A program made the position numbers and the translations under genes. A model generated the notes under the pieces. That model did no database searches. It had not been told where the DNA came from and saw only the letters and a program-made list of their open reading frames with translations. DNA of 64,000 nt from an uncultured Prevotellaceae bacterium (lineage in GTDB: Bacteria > Bacteroidota > Bacteroidia > Bacteroidales > Bacteroidaceae): assembly GCA_902781315.1 (NCBI GenBank), contig CACZIT010000006.1, forward strand, positions 1 to 64,000, given 5' to 3'. This document shows, piece after piece, positions 1 to 9,009 of the stretch. Every line of letters starts with the position of its first letter. The stretch's first letter is position 1.

Positions 1-99
1 CGACATTTCTGTTGTGCAAGAAATATGTACAATAAAATGAATTTTGTCGCTTTGCAAGCAAAATCCCACTAAACCCTATAGGTTGCGGATTTGAGGGTA

Positions 100-3054
100 A
101 TGATGAAGCAGGTAAAAATTATGCCTCAGAGGATGCTCGCATTGATATGTGGGCTGATTCTCTCAGTCACTGCCTTTGCACAGCAAATCACTGTGAAAGG
201 TAATGTGGTGGATGCTACCGGCGAACCCATCATCGGTGCCACCGTGCGCGTTGCAGGACAGCAGGGTGGTGTAATCACCGATTTTGACGGTAACTTCCAG
301 ATTCAAGCTAACAGTGGCGCCACCATCACGGTAAGCTATGTAGGCTACCAAGAAGCGCAGGTCGCCGCTGCTCCGCGTGTGAACATCGTGCTCCAGGACG
401 ATGCCCAGCTGCTGAAAGACGTGGTGGTCATCGGTTACGGTACGGTAAAGAAAAGTGATGCAACGGGTTCGGTAATGTCGGTAGAAGCCGACCAGCTGAA
501 CAAAGGTCTGGCAACGTCGCCCGCCGATTTGCTGCAGGGTAAGACCCCGGGTGTGCAAATCACGACCAACAGTGGTGCGCCGGGTGCCGGCTCTACCATC
601 CGCATCCGTGGCGGTTCGTCACTCTCCGCTTCTAACGACCCTCTGATCGTCATCGACGGTCTGCCCATCAGCGGAACAAGCATCAGCGGTGGTGACGTGC
701 TGAACACCATCAACCCGAACGACATCGAGTCGTTCTCCATCCTGAAGGACGCTTCGGCCACCGCCATCTACGGTAGCCGTGCTTCTAACGGTGTGATCCT
801 CATTACCACGAAGAAGGGTAAGGCAGGATCGAAGTCTCGTGTGAACATCGACATGACTGGTACGGTGAAGACCGTGGCCAAGAAGGTGGACGTGCTCAGC
901 GCCGATGCCTTCAGAGAGTTCTTCACTGCCAACTATGCCGACAATGCCGACGCAATGGCAGCCCTGGGCAATGCCAACACCAACTGGCAGGACCAGATCT
1001 ACCGCACTGCCTTCAGCGAGGAAATCAATGCCAGCGTGACGGGTGGCTATGTGGCCAAGGACAAGGTGTTCAGCATGCCCTATCGCGTGAGCGCAGGATT
1101 GCTGAACAATGACGGTACGCTGAAGACCACCAACATGCGCCGTGGAACCTTCGGCTTGAACCTCACCCCGACTCTGCTCGACGACCGCCTGACCATCAAC
1201 CTGAACGGTAAGGGCGTGTTCACCCACAACTCGTTTGCCGACGAGGGTGCCATCGGCCAGGCCGTGAAGTACAACCCGCTGAAGCCCGTCTACAACGAGG
1301 ACGGCAGCTATCACTACTGGATGATCAGCGGTCTGCCCAACTCGATGTCCCTGCTCAACCCCGTGGCTCAGCTGAATCAGCAGAACAAGGACTCCTACGT
1401 GCGCCGCTTCGTGGGTAACGCACAGTTCGACTACAAGTTCAAGTTCCTCGAAGGCCTTCGCGCCAACCTGAACCTCGGTCTCGACTATTCCACCACCTCC
1501 GGTTGGAACATCACCGAGCAGAACAGTGAGATTTCCTGGCACAACAAGGTGGAGAACGGTTGCGGACTCTGGGAGAAGTACACCCAGAAGCGCGAGGACA
1601 AGACCTTGGAGTTCTACCTCGCCTACGCTCGCGAGCTGAAGGAAATCAACAGCCGCTTCGACATCCTCGGCGGTTACAGCTGGCAGCACTTCTACAATGA
1701 GACTACCAACCAGAAACTCGCCAACGACGGCAGCGGCACCGAGTTTGCTACCACGCCGCTCTTCAAGACCGAGAGCTACCTCGTGTCGTTCTACGGTCGT
1801 CTGAACTACACGTTCATGGATCGCTATCTCCTCACCGCTACACTCCGTAACGATGGTACCTCGCGCTTCCAGAACAACAAGTGGGGCTTGTTCCCCTCGG
1901 TAGCACTGGCATGGCGCATCAGCGAGGAGCCGTTCCTCCGCAACGTTGACTGGCTGTCGAACCTGAAGCTCCGTCTGGGCTATGGTATCACGGGTCAGCA
2001 GAACATCGGCCAGGGCGACTATCCCTCTATTCCTACCTACCACACCAACATGGGCGGTTCCTACTACTGGTTTGGCAATAATGTCATCGTCCCGATTACT
2101 CCGAAGGGCTACGCAGCTCAGATCAAGTGGGAGGAGACAACGACCTACAACGTGGGTCTCGACTTCGGCTTCTGGAACAACCGCATCAACGGTAGCGTCG
2201 ACGTCTACAAGCGCGTCACCAACGACCTGCTGAACTATGTTCCCGTGGCTGGCATGACCAACCTGACCAACTATCTGCTGCAGAACGTCGGCGACATGGA
2301 GAACAAGGGTATTGAAGTGGCCTTGAACGTAGTGCCCATCGAGAAGAAAGACCTGCGTTGGGAAATCGGCTTGAACGTGGCTTACAACAAGAACGAAATC
2401 ACTCGCCTGACTGCCAGCGACGATCCCAGTTACCTCGGTGTAGAGACTGGTGGTATCTCTGGTGGTGTGGGTAACAACATCCAGATTCAGAAGGTGGGCA
2501 ACCCCCTCAACTCGTTCTATGTGTTCCAGCAGGTATACGACGAGGCTGGCAAGCCCCTGGAAGGCGTCTACGTTGACCGCAACCACGATGGCCAGGTCAC
2601 CGACGACGACCGTTACGTCTACTACAAGCCCGATGCCGACGTGAACATCGGTCTGAACACCGAGCTGAGCTACAAGAAGTGGACCCTCTCGGCATCGCTT
2701 CGCTCAAGCCTTGGCAACTACGTCTACAACAACGTGCAGTCGGATGCTGAGATGAAGGCCGACATGTGGACCAACAACTTCATTGCCAACCGCATCGCTT
2801 CAGCTCCTTACACCAACTTCGCACAGGCTCAGTACAAGAGCGACTACTACGTGCAGAACGCTTCCTTCCTGAAGCTCGACAGAGTGACGCTGGCCTACAA
2901 CATCTGCGACTGGGCACGCGTGCACTTCACTGCTCAGAACATCTTCACCATCACCAACTACAAGGGCGTAGACCCCGAAGTGGCCGGTGGTATCGACAAC
3001 AACATGTATCCGCGTTCGCGCAACTTCCTCGTAGGTGCAAGCTTTAACTTTTAA
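100..3054 (+). CDS. susC: SusC-like TonB-dependent outer membrane receptor
   Basis: Outer membrane TonB-dependent transporter that imports maltooligosaccharides bound by the partner SusD. A signal peptide ends at VTAFAQ, followed by a CarboxypepD_reg-like domain (ITVKGNVVDATGEPIIGATV, about residues 29-100), a TonB-box-like stretch (KDVVVIGYGTVKK), a plug domain and a long beta-barrel. About 985 residues is usual for the family. A TTG at 91 is in frame, but ATG at 100 or 103 is the better start. It is first in a susC-susD-susE-susF-GH13-GH13 run and is followed at 20 nt by susD. Starch specificity is inferred from the downstream amylases and SusE/F, not from this protein. Confidence 0.95.
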   Translation: MMKQVKIMPQRMLALICGLILSVTAFAQQITVKGNVVDATGEPIIGATVRVAGQQGGVITDFDGNFQIQANSGATITVSYVGYQEAQVAAAPRVNIVLQDDAQLLKDVVVIGYGTVKKSDATGSVMSVEADQLNKGLATSPADLLQGKTPGVQITTNSGAPGAGSTIRIRGGSSLSASNDPLIVIDGLPISGTSISGGDVLNTINPNDIESFSILKDASATAIYGSRASNGVILITTKKGKAGSKSRVNIDMTGTVKTVAKKVDVLSADAFREFFTANYADNADAMAALGNANTNWQDQIYRTAFSEEINASVTGGYVAKDKVFSMPYRVSAGLLNNDGTLKTTNMRRGTFGLNLTPTLLDDRLTINLNGKGVFTHNSFADEGAIGQAVKYNPLKPVYNEDGSYHYWMISGLPNSMSLLNPVAQLNQQNKDSYVRRFVGNAQFDYKFKFLEGLRANLNLGLDYSTTSGWNITEQNSEISWHNKVENGCGLWEKYTQKREDKTLEFYLAYARELKEINSRFDILGGYSWQHFYNETTNQKLANDGSGTEFATTPLFKTESYLVSFYGRLNYTFMDRYLLTATLRNDGTSRFQNNKWGLFPSVALAWRISEEPFLRNVDWLSNLKLRLGYGITGQQNIGQGDYPSIPTYHTNMGGSYYWFGNNVIVPITPKGYAAQIKWEETTTYNVGLDFGFWNNRINGSVDVYKRVTNDLLNYVPVAGMTNLTNYLLQNVGDMENKGIEVALNVVPIEKKDLRWEIGLNVAYNKNEITRLTASDDPSYLGVETGGISGGVGNNIQIQKVGNPLNSFYVFQQVYDEAGKPLEGVYVDRNHDGQVTDDDRYVYYKPDADVNIGLNTELSYKKWTLSASLRSSLGNYVYNNVQSDAEMKADMWTNNFIANRIASAPYTNFAQAQYKSDYYVQNASFLKLDRVTLAYNICDWARVHFTAQNIFTITNYKGVDPEVAGGIDNNMYPRSRNFLVGASFNF

Positions 3055-3074
3055 TTAATTTGGAGGATCAGAAT

Positions 3075-4643
3075 ATGAAATTCAATATGAAGAAAACCGC
3101 TATATTTAGCTTTGCCTTTGCTACTGCCGTGTCCTTCACTTCTTGTGTGGGCGACTTGGACGTGACGCCTATCGACCCCAACCTCGACACGCCAGATAAT
3201 GTGCTCACAAGCACAGAGGCATACAACCAGCTCCTCGCCAAGTGCTACTCGGCACTTGCCGTGAGCTCGCCCGACGGCGATAGTGGCAGCCCTGATATCT
3301 CGGGTATCGACGGTGGCTTTGGCCAGTACTTGCGTGCCCTCTACAACCTGCAGGAGCTCCCCACCGACGAGGCTGTAATTGGCTGGAACGACCAGACCAT
3401 CAAGGATCTGCACGGACTGCAGTGGACTTCGAGCGACGTCTTCGTCTCGGCCTGCTACAGCCGCGTGTTCTACCAGATTTCCATCTGCAACGAAGTGATG
3501 CGCCAGATCGACGCTGCCGGCTCTAACGATGCCCTGATGCAGCAATATCGTGCTGAGGCTCGCGCCCTGCGCGGACTGAGCTATCTGCATGCCATCGACC
3601 TCTTCGGAAATGTGCCCTTCGCTGACGAGAAATCGGAAGTGGGTGGTGCCAATCCCCAGCAAATGAGCCGTGCCGACCTCTTCAACTGGTTGGTGAAGGA
3701 CATGGAGGAATGTGCTGAGCAGCTGCCTGCCAATCCTGAGAAGTATCGCGCCGGCAAGGGTATGGTCTATATGATTCTGGCCAAGCTCTACCTGAACGCT
3801 AAGGTGTATACCGGCACGGCCAACTATGCCAAGTGTGCCGAGTATTGCCAGAAGATCATCGACCTCGGCTACAAGCTGGAGTCTTCTTCCGACTACTACA
3901 AGATGTTCTGTGCCGACAACGACCAGATGCTCGGCGTGGGCCACGAGATCATCTTCAGCGTCTATCAGGACCACATCAATACGCAGGCTTATGGTGGCAC
4001 GACCTACATCGTCTGCGGTGGTATTGGTGGCAACATGGATCCTTCAGCCTATGGCCTCGGCGGTACTGGTTGGGGTGGACTGCGCGTAACACCTCAGTTC
4101 GTTGACAAGTTCGAGATCACCGACCAGCGTGCACAGTTCTTCACCGATGGTCAAAGCAAGACCATTACGGATTTGAGTAACTTCCAGAGCGGCTATGCCT
4201 TCACGAAGTTCACCAACCTGAAGGCCGACGGCACGAAGATGGCTGATGCCAACTCGTTCGTCGACACCGACTTCCCGGTGTTCCGTCTGGCCGACGTCTA
4301 CCTGATGCTGGCTGAATGCCAGGTCGTGGGTGGCGTAAGCGGCATCGACGGCATTGGCAAGTTCAACGAGGTGCGCAACCGTGCAGGTGTGGCAAGCATT
4401 GCCAACCCCTCGGCACAGGACATCATTGACGAGCGCGCCCGCGAACTGGCCTGGGAGTGCCATCGTCGCAGCGACCTCGTTCGCTTCGGCTTGCTCACCA
4501 GCTCCGACTATCTCTGGTCCCACAAGGGCATGAACAGCAACGTGGGTACGCCTCATGGCGTCGACAGCAAGTACAACCTCTTCCCCTTGGCTTCGAGCGA
4601 CATGATTTCGAACCCGAACCTGAAGCAGAATGCTGGCTATTAA
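3075..4643 (+). CDS. susD: SusD/RagB-family surface glycan-binding lipoprotein
   Basis: Cell-surface lipoprotein that caps the SusC barrel and binds starch chains. The N-terminus MKFNMKKTAIF is followed by a hydrophobic segment and the lipobox SFTSC, so the mature protein starts at that cysteine. The body shows SusD features: helical TPR-like segments (ARALRGLSYLHAIDLFGNVP) and a family-like end (NPNLKQNAGY). A GGAGG at 3062-3066 lies 8 nt before ATG 3075, which favours this start over an in-frame TTG at 3060. Length of about 522 aa is normal. It sits directly after susC as part of the same operon. Confidence 0.94.
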   Translation: MKFNMKKTAIFSFAFATAVSFTSCVGDLDVTPIDPNLDTPDNVLTSTEAYNQLLAKCYSALAVSSPDGDSGSPDISGIDGGFGQYLRALYNLQELPTDEAVIGWNDQTIKDLHGLQWTSSDVFVSACYSRVFYQISICNEVMRQIDAAGSNDALMQQYRAEARALRGLSYLHAIDLFGNVPFADEKSEVGGANPQQMSRADLFNWLVKDMEECAEQLPANPEKYRAGKGMVYMILAKLYLNAKVYTGTANYAKCAEYCQKIIDLGYKLESSSDYYKMFCADNDQMLGVGHEIIFSVYQDHINTQAYGGTTYIVCGGIGGNMDPSAYGLGGTGWGGLRVTPQFVDKFEITDQRAQFFTDGQSKTITDLSNFQSGYAFTKFTNLKADGTKMADANSFVDTDFPVFRLADVYLMLAECQVVGGVSGIDGIGKFNEVRNRAGVASIANPSAQDIIDERARELAWECHRRSDLVRFGLLTSSDYLWSHKGMNSNVGTPHGVDSKYNLFPLASSDMISNPNLKQNAGY

Positions 4644-4678
4644 TTCATTTGCGAAAACGTATATAAAAAGAAAAAGAT

Positions 4679-5584
4679 ATGAAAGCAAAATATTTTAAGT
4701 CTGGTTTGCTGTTTGCGGCTTTCGCCATGCTGTTCGCAGCCTGCGATTCCGACCGCGACGACAATCCTGTGCTCGGTCCGAACCATACGGCTTCAGAATT
4801 TGTGCTGAATGAGTCGCCTCTTTCCGAGCAATACATACAGTTGTCGGCCGACAACACCGTGAAGCTCACATGGTCGCAGCCTAACTACGGCGTGAACACG
4901 CCCGTTAACTACAAAGTGCAGGTAGGGCTCGTCGAAAACGGCAATGTGAAGTGGAACGAAAAATATCTGGAGACTGGCTTCACCACCTGCTCTGCCAATA
5001 TCAGCGGTGAGGAAATCGCCAAGGCCATCTGCCAGATTGATGGCTTCGCTACCGAAGACGACTATGTGGACATGGGCTTCCGCGAGATTGCCATGCGCGT
5101 CCTTGCTAATATTCAGACCACCAGCCAGCAGGAAGTGGAAGGCACGTCCATCGTCTCTAACTATGTCACCTTCAAGCACATGGCTGCTTACTGCATGATT
5201 CCAACCAAGGGCACAATGTGGGTAATCGGTTCTTGCTGCGGCTGGCCAGAACCTTCGCAGGGCAACAAGCAGACCCTCGTCGACGGTGGCTGGTTCATCG
5301 AAGAGACTGAGATAGGAAGCAATGTGTTCAAGGGCATCGTAGACATGCCTGAGGGCGATCTTACTTTCCGCTTCTATACCAAGCTGACAGGCTGGGACGG
5401 CGGCGACTCTTATGGATTCAAGGTTGAAGACGAGGCTACCGAGATTACGCTGACCAATGGCGCATACTCAGGTAAGGGTATGACCGGTAAGGGCTCCTGG
5501 TTCATTGCTGGATTCCCCGGTGGCAAGATGGAACTCACAGTTGACAGAAACAATAACAATGTCAATTTCCAACTCCTCAATTAA
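4679..5584 (+). CDS. susE: SusE-like outer membrane starch-binding lipoprotein
   Basis: Predicted surface lipoprotein helping SusC/D hold starch. Its lipobox is MLFAAC (Cys about residue 22). It is followed by a SusE N-terminal domain (SADNTVKLTWSQPNYG, about residues 55-140), an Ig-like fold typical of SusE. A C-terminal half (about residues 175-300) contains MWVIGSCCGW and FRFYTKLTGW, resembling a single starch-binding module. At 301 aa it is shorter than B. thetaiotaomicron SusE, with probably one binding module rather than two. It starts 35 nt after susD and precedes the SusF-like gene by 32 nt. Confidence 0.85.
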   Translation: MKAKYFKSGLLFAAFAMLFAACDSDRDDNPVLGPNHTASEFVLNESPLSEQYIQLSADNTVKLTWSQPNYGVNTPVNYKVQVGLVENGNVKWNEKYLETGFTTCSANISGEEIAKAICQIDGFATEDDYVDMGFREIAMRVLANIQTTSQQEVEGTSIVSNYVTFKHMAAYCMIPTKGTMWVIGSCCGWPEPSQGNKQTLVDGGWFIEETEIGSNVFKGIVDMPEGDLTFRFYTKLTGWDGGDSYGFKVEDEATEITLTNGAYSGKGMTGKGSWFIAGFPGGKMELTVDRNNNNVNFQLLN

Positions 5585-5616
5585 TTCATCCGCAACAGAA
5601 ATGATCATATAATCAA

Positions 5617-7512
5617 ATGAATAAGAAGATGAAAAAACTTAGTTTATACATGATGGCTCTGCTGAGCATGGTGCTGGTATCGTGCGATCAGGACTTCTTC
5701 ACGGAATTCCTGCCCCAGACCAATCTCCCTGAGAGCCAGCTTAAGATGAGCGATGTCAGCGTCAGCAGTTCGGTTTCTGCGATCAGCATTGCCGACTTCA
5801 TCAACGCTGAGACTGGTGAGGAGACGGCCATCACTATCGGCACAGCCAAAGTGGCCGAGGGTGCTATGCCCGCCAATACGATTCTGAAGGCTGAAGTAGA
5901 GTTTGCTACCGATCCTGAATTCTCCAACAAGGTCGTGCTTGATGCCAACAGCCTTGAAAATACCGACGTCATTTCGCTCTCGCCGTCAGCCCTGCAAGAT
6001 GCTTATTTCAACAACATCACTCGCAATCCTGCCACGACGACTGCCTACCTCCGCGTTGTCCTCTATACCGTCACCGATGGTTCTTCTGTAGCCATTGTGG
6101 GCAAGCCTGGCGAGAACTATTTCGTGCCGACCACCATTCAGTTCACTCCGCTGAATAAAGTTCAGATTTCGCCCGCTTATTATGTCATCGGTGCTGCTGC
6201 CGGCTGGAGTGCCGACGGAGCACGCACGCAGAAGTTCCAACACAGCGATGCTGACGTCTACGACGATCCTATCTTCACCATCGTCGTTGATGCCGGTGGC
6301 GACGACTGCTGGTTTGCTATCGGCGACGATGCAGCTCTCGATGCCATCGCAAACGACAACGACTGGAGCAAGTTGCTTGGAACCAAGGGTGCCAGCGAGG
6401 ACCTGACGGGAACCATGGACTTCCGCTACAATCTTGGTGGCGACCACTCCTTCCACGTGACGGGTGCCAAGAAGGTGCGCATCACTCTTAACATGCTGGA
6501 GTATAGCTACACCATCGAACCTGTGAACATCTCGGATGCATACTATCTGGTGGGTGGTCCCGGCTCATGGAGCAGCGATAAGAGCCAGAAGTTCAGCCAC
6601 AGCAATGCCAACGTCTTCGACGATCCCGTATTTACATACGTCTTCGAAGGCAATGGCGGAACGGGCGACATCTGGTTCGCATTTGGCGACGCCGACGCTC
6701 TTGACGCCATTGACGCAGGCGATTGGAACCAGCTCTACGGAACCAAGGGCGAAAGCACCGATCTGAGCGGTTCGTTCGATCGTCGTTACAACCTTGGTGG
6801 CGATCACTCCTTCTGCGTAGATGGTACGGCCAAGTTCTACCGTTTCCAGATCAACATGGCCGATATGACCTACACCATCACTCCGCTGAACTTCCAGCAG
6901 TACATCTACGAGGCTGGTGTGAACAATGGATGGGGTGGCACCGAACAGCCTCTGTACTGCGGCGACGGCAATGGCACATACACCGGTTTCTTCTATGCCA
7001 AGGAAGACTCTTGGACCGACGGCAAGGGTGCCTTCAAGCTCCGTGGTGCTGCTGACAACTGGGACAACGGCAACTATGGAACTGGCACGCTCAACGATGA
7101 TGGCTTGACCGGCACGCTCATTGATGGCGGTAATTCCGGCAACATCATGCCCGCTCCCGGCTTCTATCGTGCCGATGTCAATTTGGCCGACATGACTTAC
7201 AAACTCACACCCATCAAGAGTGTGTTCGTCGTGGGTAGCGCACTTAATAACGACTGGGATCGTGGTGTCGAGATGACCTACAACTTCGACAAGCTCTGCT
7301 GGGAGTGTGATGCTACCTTCTCGGAAGCTGGCGTCATCAAGTTCAAGGGCAATGGCACCTGGGACACCGAGGACGGTAACTGGGGCGGTACTGCCGATAA
7401 CATTGTCAATGGATCCAACGACAATATTCCTGTCAGCGTGTCCGGCAATGTTCATATCGAGTTCTATCCGCTCTGTGAAACGAAGGCCTACTGCACCATC
7501 ACAAAGAGGTAA
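5617..7512 (+). CDS. susF: SusF/SusE-like multi-module starch-binding lipoprotein
   Basis: Surface lipoprotein with a lipobox (SMVLVSC) and an N-terminal SusE/F-type domain (about residues 40-180). Four repeated carbohydrate-binding-like modules follow, starting near residues 188 (YYVIGAAAGWSADG), 308 (YYLVGGPGSWSSD), 428 (YIYEAGVNNGWGG) and 536 (VFVVGSALNNDW). Modules 1 and 2 are near duplicates, sharing QKFxHSxAxVxDDPxF and YNLGGDHSF. The aromatic W/Y residues are those expected to stack on glucose units. Start could be 5617 or the internal ATG at 5629. It closes the binding part of the locus; a strong hairpin terminator follows. Confidence 0.85.
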   Translation: MNKKMKKLSLYMMALLSMVLVSCDQDFFTEFLPQTNLPESQLKMSDVSVSSSVSAISIADFINAETGEETAITIGTAKVAEGAMPANTILKAEVEFATDPEFSNKVVLDANSLENTDVISLSPSALQDAYFNNITRNPATTTAYLRVVLYTVTDGSSVAIVGKPGENYFVPTTIQFTPLNKVQISPAYYVIGAAAGWSADGARTQKFQHSDADVYDDPIFTIVVDAGGDDCWFAIGDDAALDAIANDNDWSKLLGTKGASEDLTGTMDFRYNLGGDHSFHVTGAKKVRITLNMLEYSYTIEPVNISDAYYLVGGPGSWSSDKSQKFSHSNANVFDDPVFTYVFEGNGGTGDIWFAFGDADALDAIDAGDWNQLYGTKGESTDLSGSFDRRYNLGGDHSFCVDGTAKFYRFQINMADMTYTITPLNFQQYIYEAGVNNGWGGTEQPLYCGDGNGTYTGFFYAKEDSWTDGKGAFKLRGAADNWDNGNYGTGTLNDDGLTGTLIDGGNSGNIMPAPGFYRADVNLADMTYKLTPIKSVFVVGSALNNDWDRGVEMTYNFDKLCWECDATFSEAGVIKFKGNGTWDTEDGNWGGTADNIVNGSNDNIPVSVSGNVHIEFYPLCETKAYCTITKR

Positions 7513-7532
7513 TTAAATTTTTCTATCAACAG

Positions 7533-7569
7533 CGAGGCGAGCCGCTTTAGTGGGACTCGCCTCGTTTTT
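7533..7569 (+). terminator. Intrinsic terminator/attenuator between susF and the GH13 genes
   Basis: A 9-bp perfect GC-rich stem (CGAGGCGAG 7533-7541 with CTCGCCTCG 7556-7564) is followed by TTTTT at 7565-7569. It lies inside the sus gene run, 32 nt before the next start, with no obvious promoter in between. Partial read-through would lower amylase expression relative to the binding proteins. Confidence 0.75.
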
Positions 7570-7600
7570 CTCCATAACGACACTATCACCATCGCTTTTT

Positions 7601-8944
7601 ATGAAGAAACAATTGTTTTTCATCACCACATTGGCCGTCCTCTTGGCTGCCTGCCAGCCTAAGGTGGCACAGGAGCCGGAAGGCCCCGTGGCTCCGCTGG
7701 CGCAGATGCCGGCCGTGAAGGATGTCGCCATGTATCAGGTCAATCCCCGCGTGTTTGCTCCCGAGAACTCACTGCGCGCCGTGGCCGACCGCATCGACAG
7801 CATCCAGGCGCTGGGTGTCAACGTCATGTGGGTCATGCCCATCTACCCCATCGGCATCGAGAAAGGCAAGAACTCACCTTACTGCATTCGCGACTACAAG
7901 GCCATCGCGCCTGAATTCGGAACACTCAACGACTTCAAATACCTCGCCCGCACCTGCCATGAGCACGGCATGGCCATCATTCTCGACTGGGTGGCCAACC
8001 ACACGGCGTGGGATCATCCTTGGGTGAAGGAACATCCCGACTGGTACACCCACGATGAGAAGGCCGACACCATCATCCATCCGCGTCCTTGGGACTGGTA
8101 CGACGTGGCCGACCTGAACTACGACAACAAGGAGATGCGCAAGGCCATGATCGACGCCATGAAGTACTGGATTGCCGACGTGGGCATCGACGGCTTCCGC
8201 TGCGACGTGGCCGACGGTGTGCCTGCCGACTTCTGGAAAGAGGCCATCGACACGCTGCGCCAGGCTGCCGGCAAGCGCCAGATCCTGATGCTTGCCGAGG
8301 GCAAGCGCCCCGATAACTTCACCGCAGGTTTCGACATGAACTACGGCTGGGACTTCAAGGATCAGCTCGTGCGCGTCTTCAACGAAGGCCAGCCCGCCTC
8401 GTCGCTCTTCGATGCCGACAAGGCCGAGTACGACAGCCTCCCTGCAGGCAAAGTAAAGCTGCGCTTCACCACCAACCACGACCACTCTACCGAGAAGACG
8501 CCTCCCGTGGAGTTCCAGTCGCTGCGTGGCTCCATGGCTGCCTACGTGGCCTCGGTGTTCCTGCATGGCGGTGCCCTCATCTATGGGTCGCAGGAGGTAG
8601 GCTATCCTGAGCCCATCAACTTCTTCAAGTATGTGCCCGTCGACTGGAATGCCAATCCGCAGACCTATGCCGAATACAAACAGCTCATCAAGATCTATAA
8701 CGAGAATCCTGAGGTGCGTGAAGGTGCCGTCGTGCCCTATCCCCATAACGACGTGCTGGCCTTCGAGCGCACGCTCGATTCCTCCCGCATGCTCGTGCTC
8801 GTCAATCTGCGCGATTCGGCCATCACCATTCCCACGCCGCAGCCCTGGCTCAACAAGGAGGCCGTCGACCTTCGCACCAACTTCTCGGCCTCGCTGCGCG
8901 ATTCCGTTCCTCTGGCTCCCTTCGCCTATTTCATCTTGAAGTAA
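7601..8944 (+). CDS. GH13 alpha-amylase-family lipoprotein
   Basis: Glycoside hydrolase family 13 enzyme acting on alpha-1,4-glucans at the cell envelope. Four conserved GH13 regions are visible: DWVANHT (about residue 129), GFRCDVAD with the nucleophile Asp near 201, LMLAEGK with the general acid Glu near 233, and TTNHDHS with the transition-state Asp near 294. The lipobox LLAAC makes it a lipoprotein, like SusG. The start at ATG 7601 (MKKQLFF) places the signal peptide correctly; an upstream in-frame extension to 7550 runs through the terminator and is unlikely. At 447 aa it is a compact single-domain amylase without an obvious binding module. Confidence 0.9.
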   Translation: MKKQLFFITTLAVLLAACQPKVAQEPEGPVAPLAQMPAVKDVAMYQVNPRVFAPENSLRAVADRIDSIQALGVNVMWVMPIYPIGIEKGKNSPYCIRDYKAIAPEFGTLNDFKYLARTCHEHGMAIILDWVANHTAWDHPWVKEHPDWYTHDEKADTIIHPRPWDWYDVADLNYDNKEMRKAMIDAMKYWIADVGIDGFRCDVADGVPADFWKEAIDTLRQAAGKRQILMLAEGKRPDNFTAGFDMNYGWDFKDQLVRVFNEGQPASSLFDADKAEYDSLPAGKVKLRFTTNHDHSTEKTPPVEFQSLRGSMAAYVASVFLHGGALIYGSQEVGYPEPINFFKYVPVDWNANPQTYAEYKQLIKIYNENPEVREGAVVPYPHNDVLAFERTLDSSRMLVLVNLRDSAITIPTPQPWLNKEAVDLRTNFSASLRDSVPLAPFAYFILK

Positions 8945-8945
8945 A

Positions 8946-8980
8946 GCCTACCCCCGGCCCCTCCCTAAAGGGAAGGGGGA
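8946..8980. repeat. GC-rich palindromic element (class 1)
   Basis: The gap between the two amylase genes contains a C-rich arm, CTCCCTAAAGGGAAG-type dyad and G-run. The same element recurs across the window in both gaps and genes. Confidence 0.7.
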
Positions 8981-9009
8981 ATATAAAAGAAAAAGAAAGA
9001 ATTGAGAAA

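Noticed and set aside
619-2586. 655-codon open frame on the minus strand of susC
   Set aside because: It mirrors the codon periodicity of a well-supported plus-strand gene; the peptide is V/H/L/A-rich with no domain. Similar antisense frames (24662-26515, 32390-34630, 22270-23790, 59079-61568) were rejected for the same reason.
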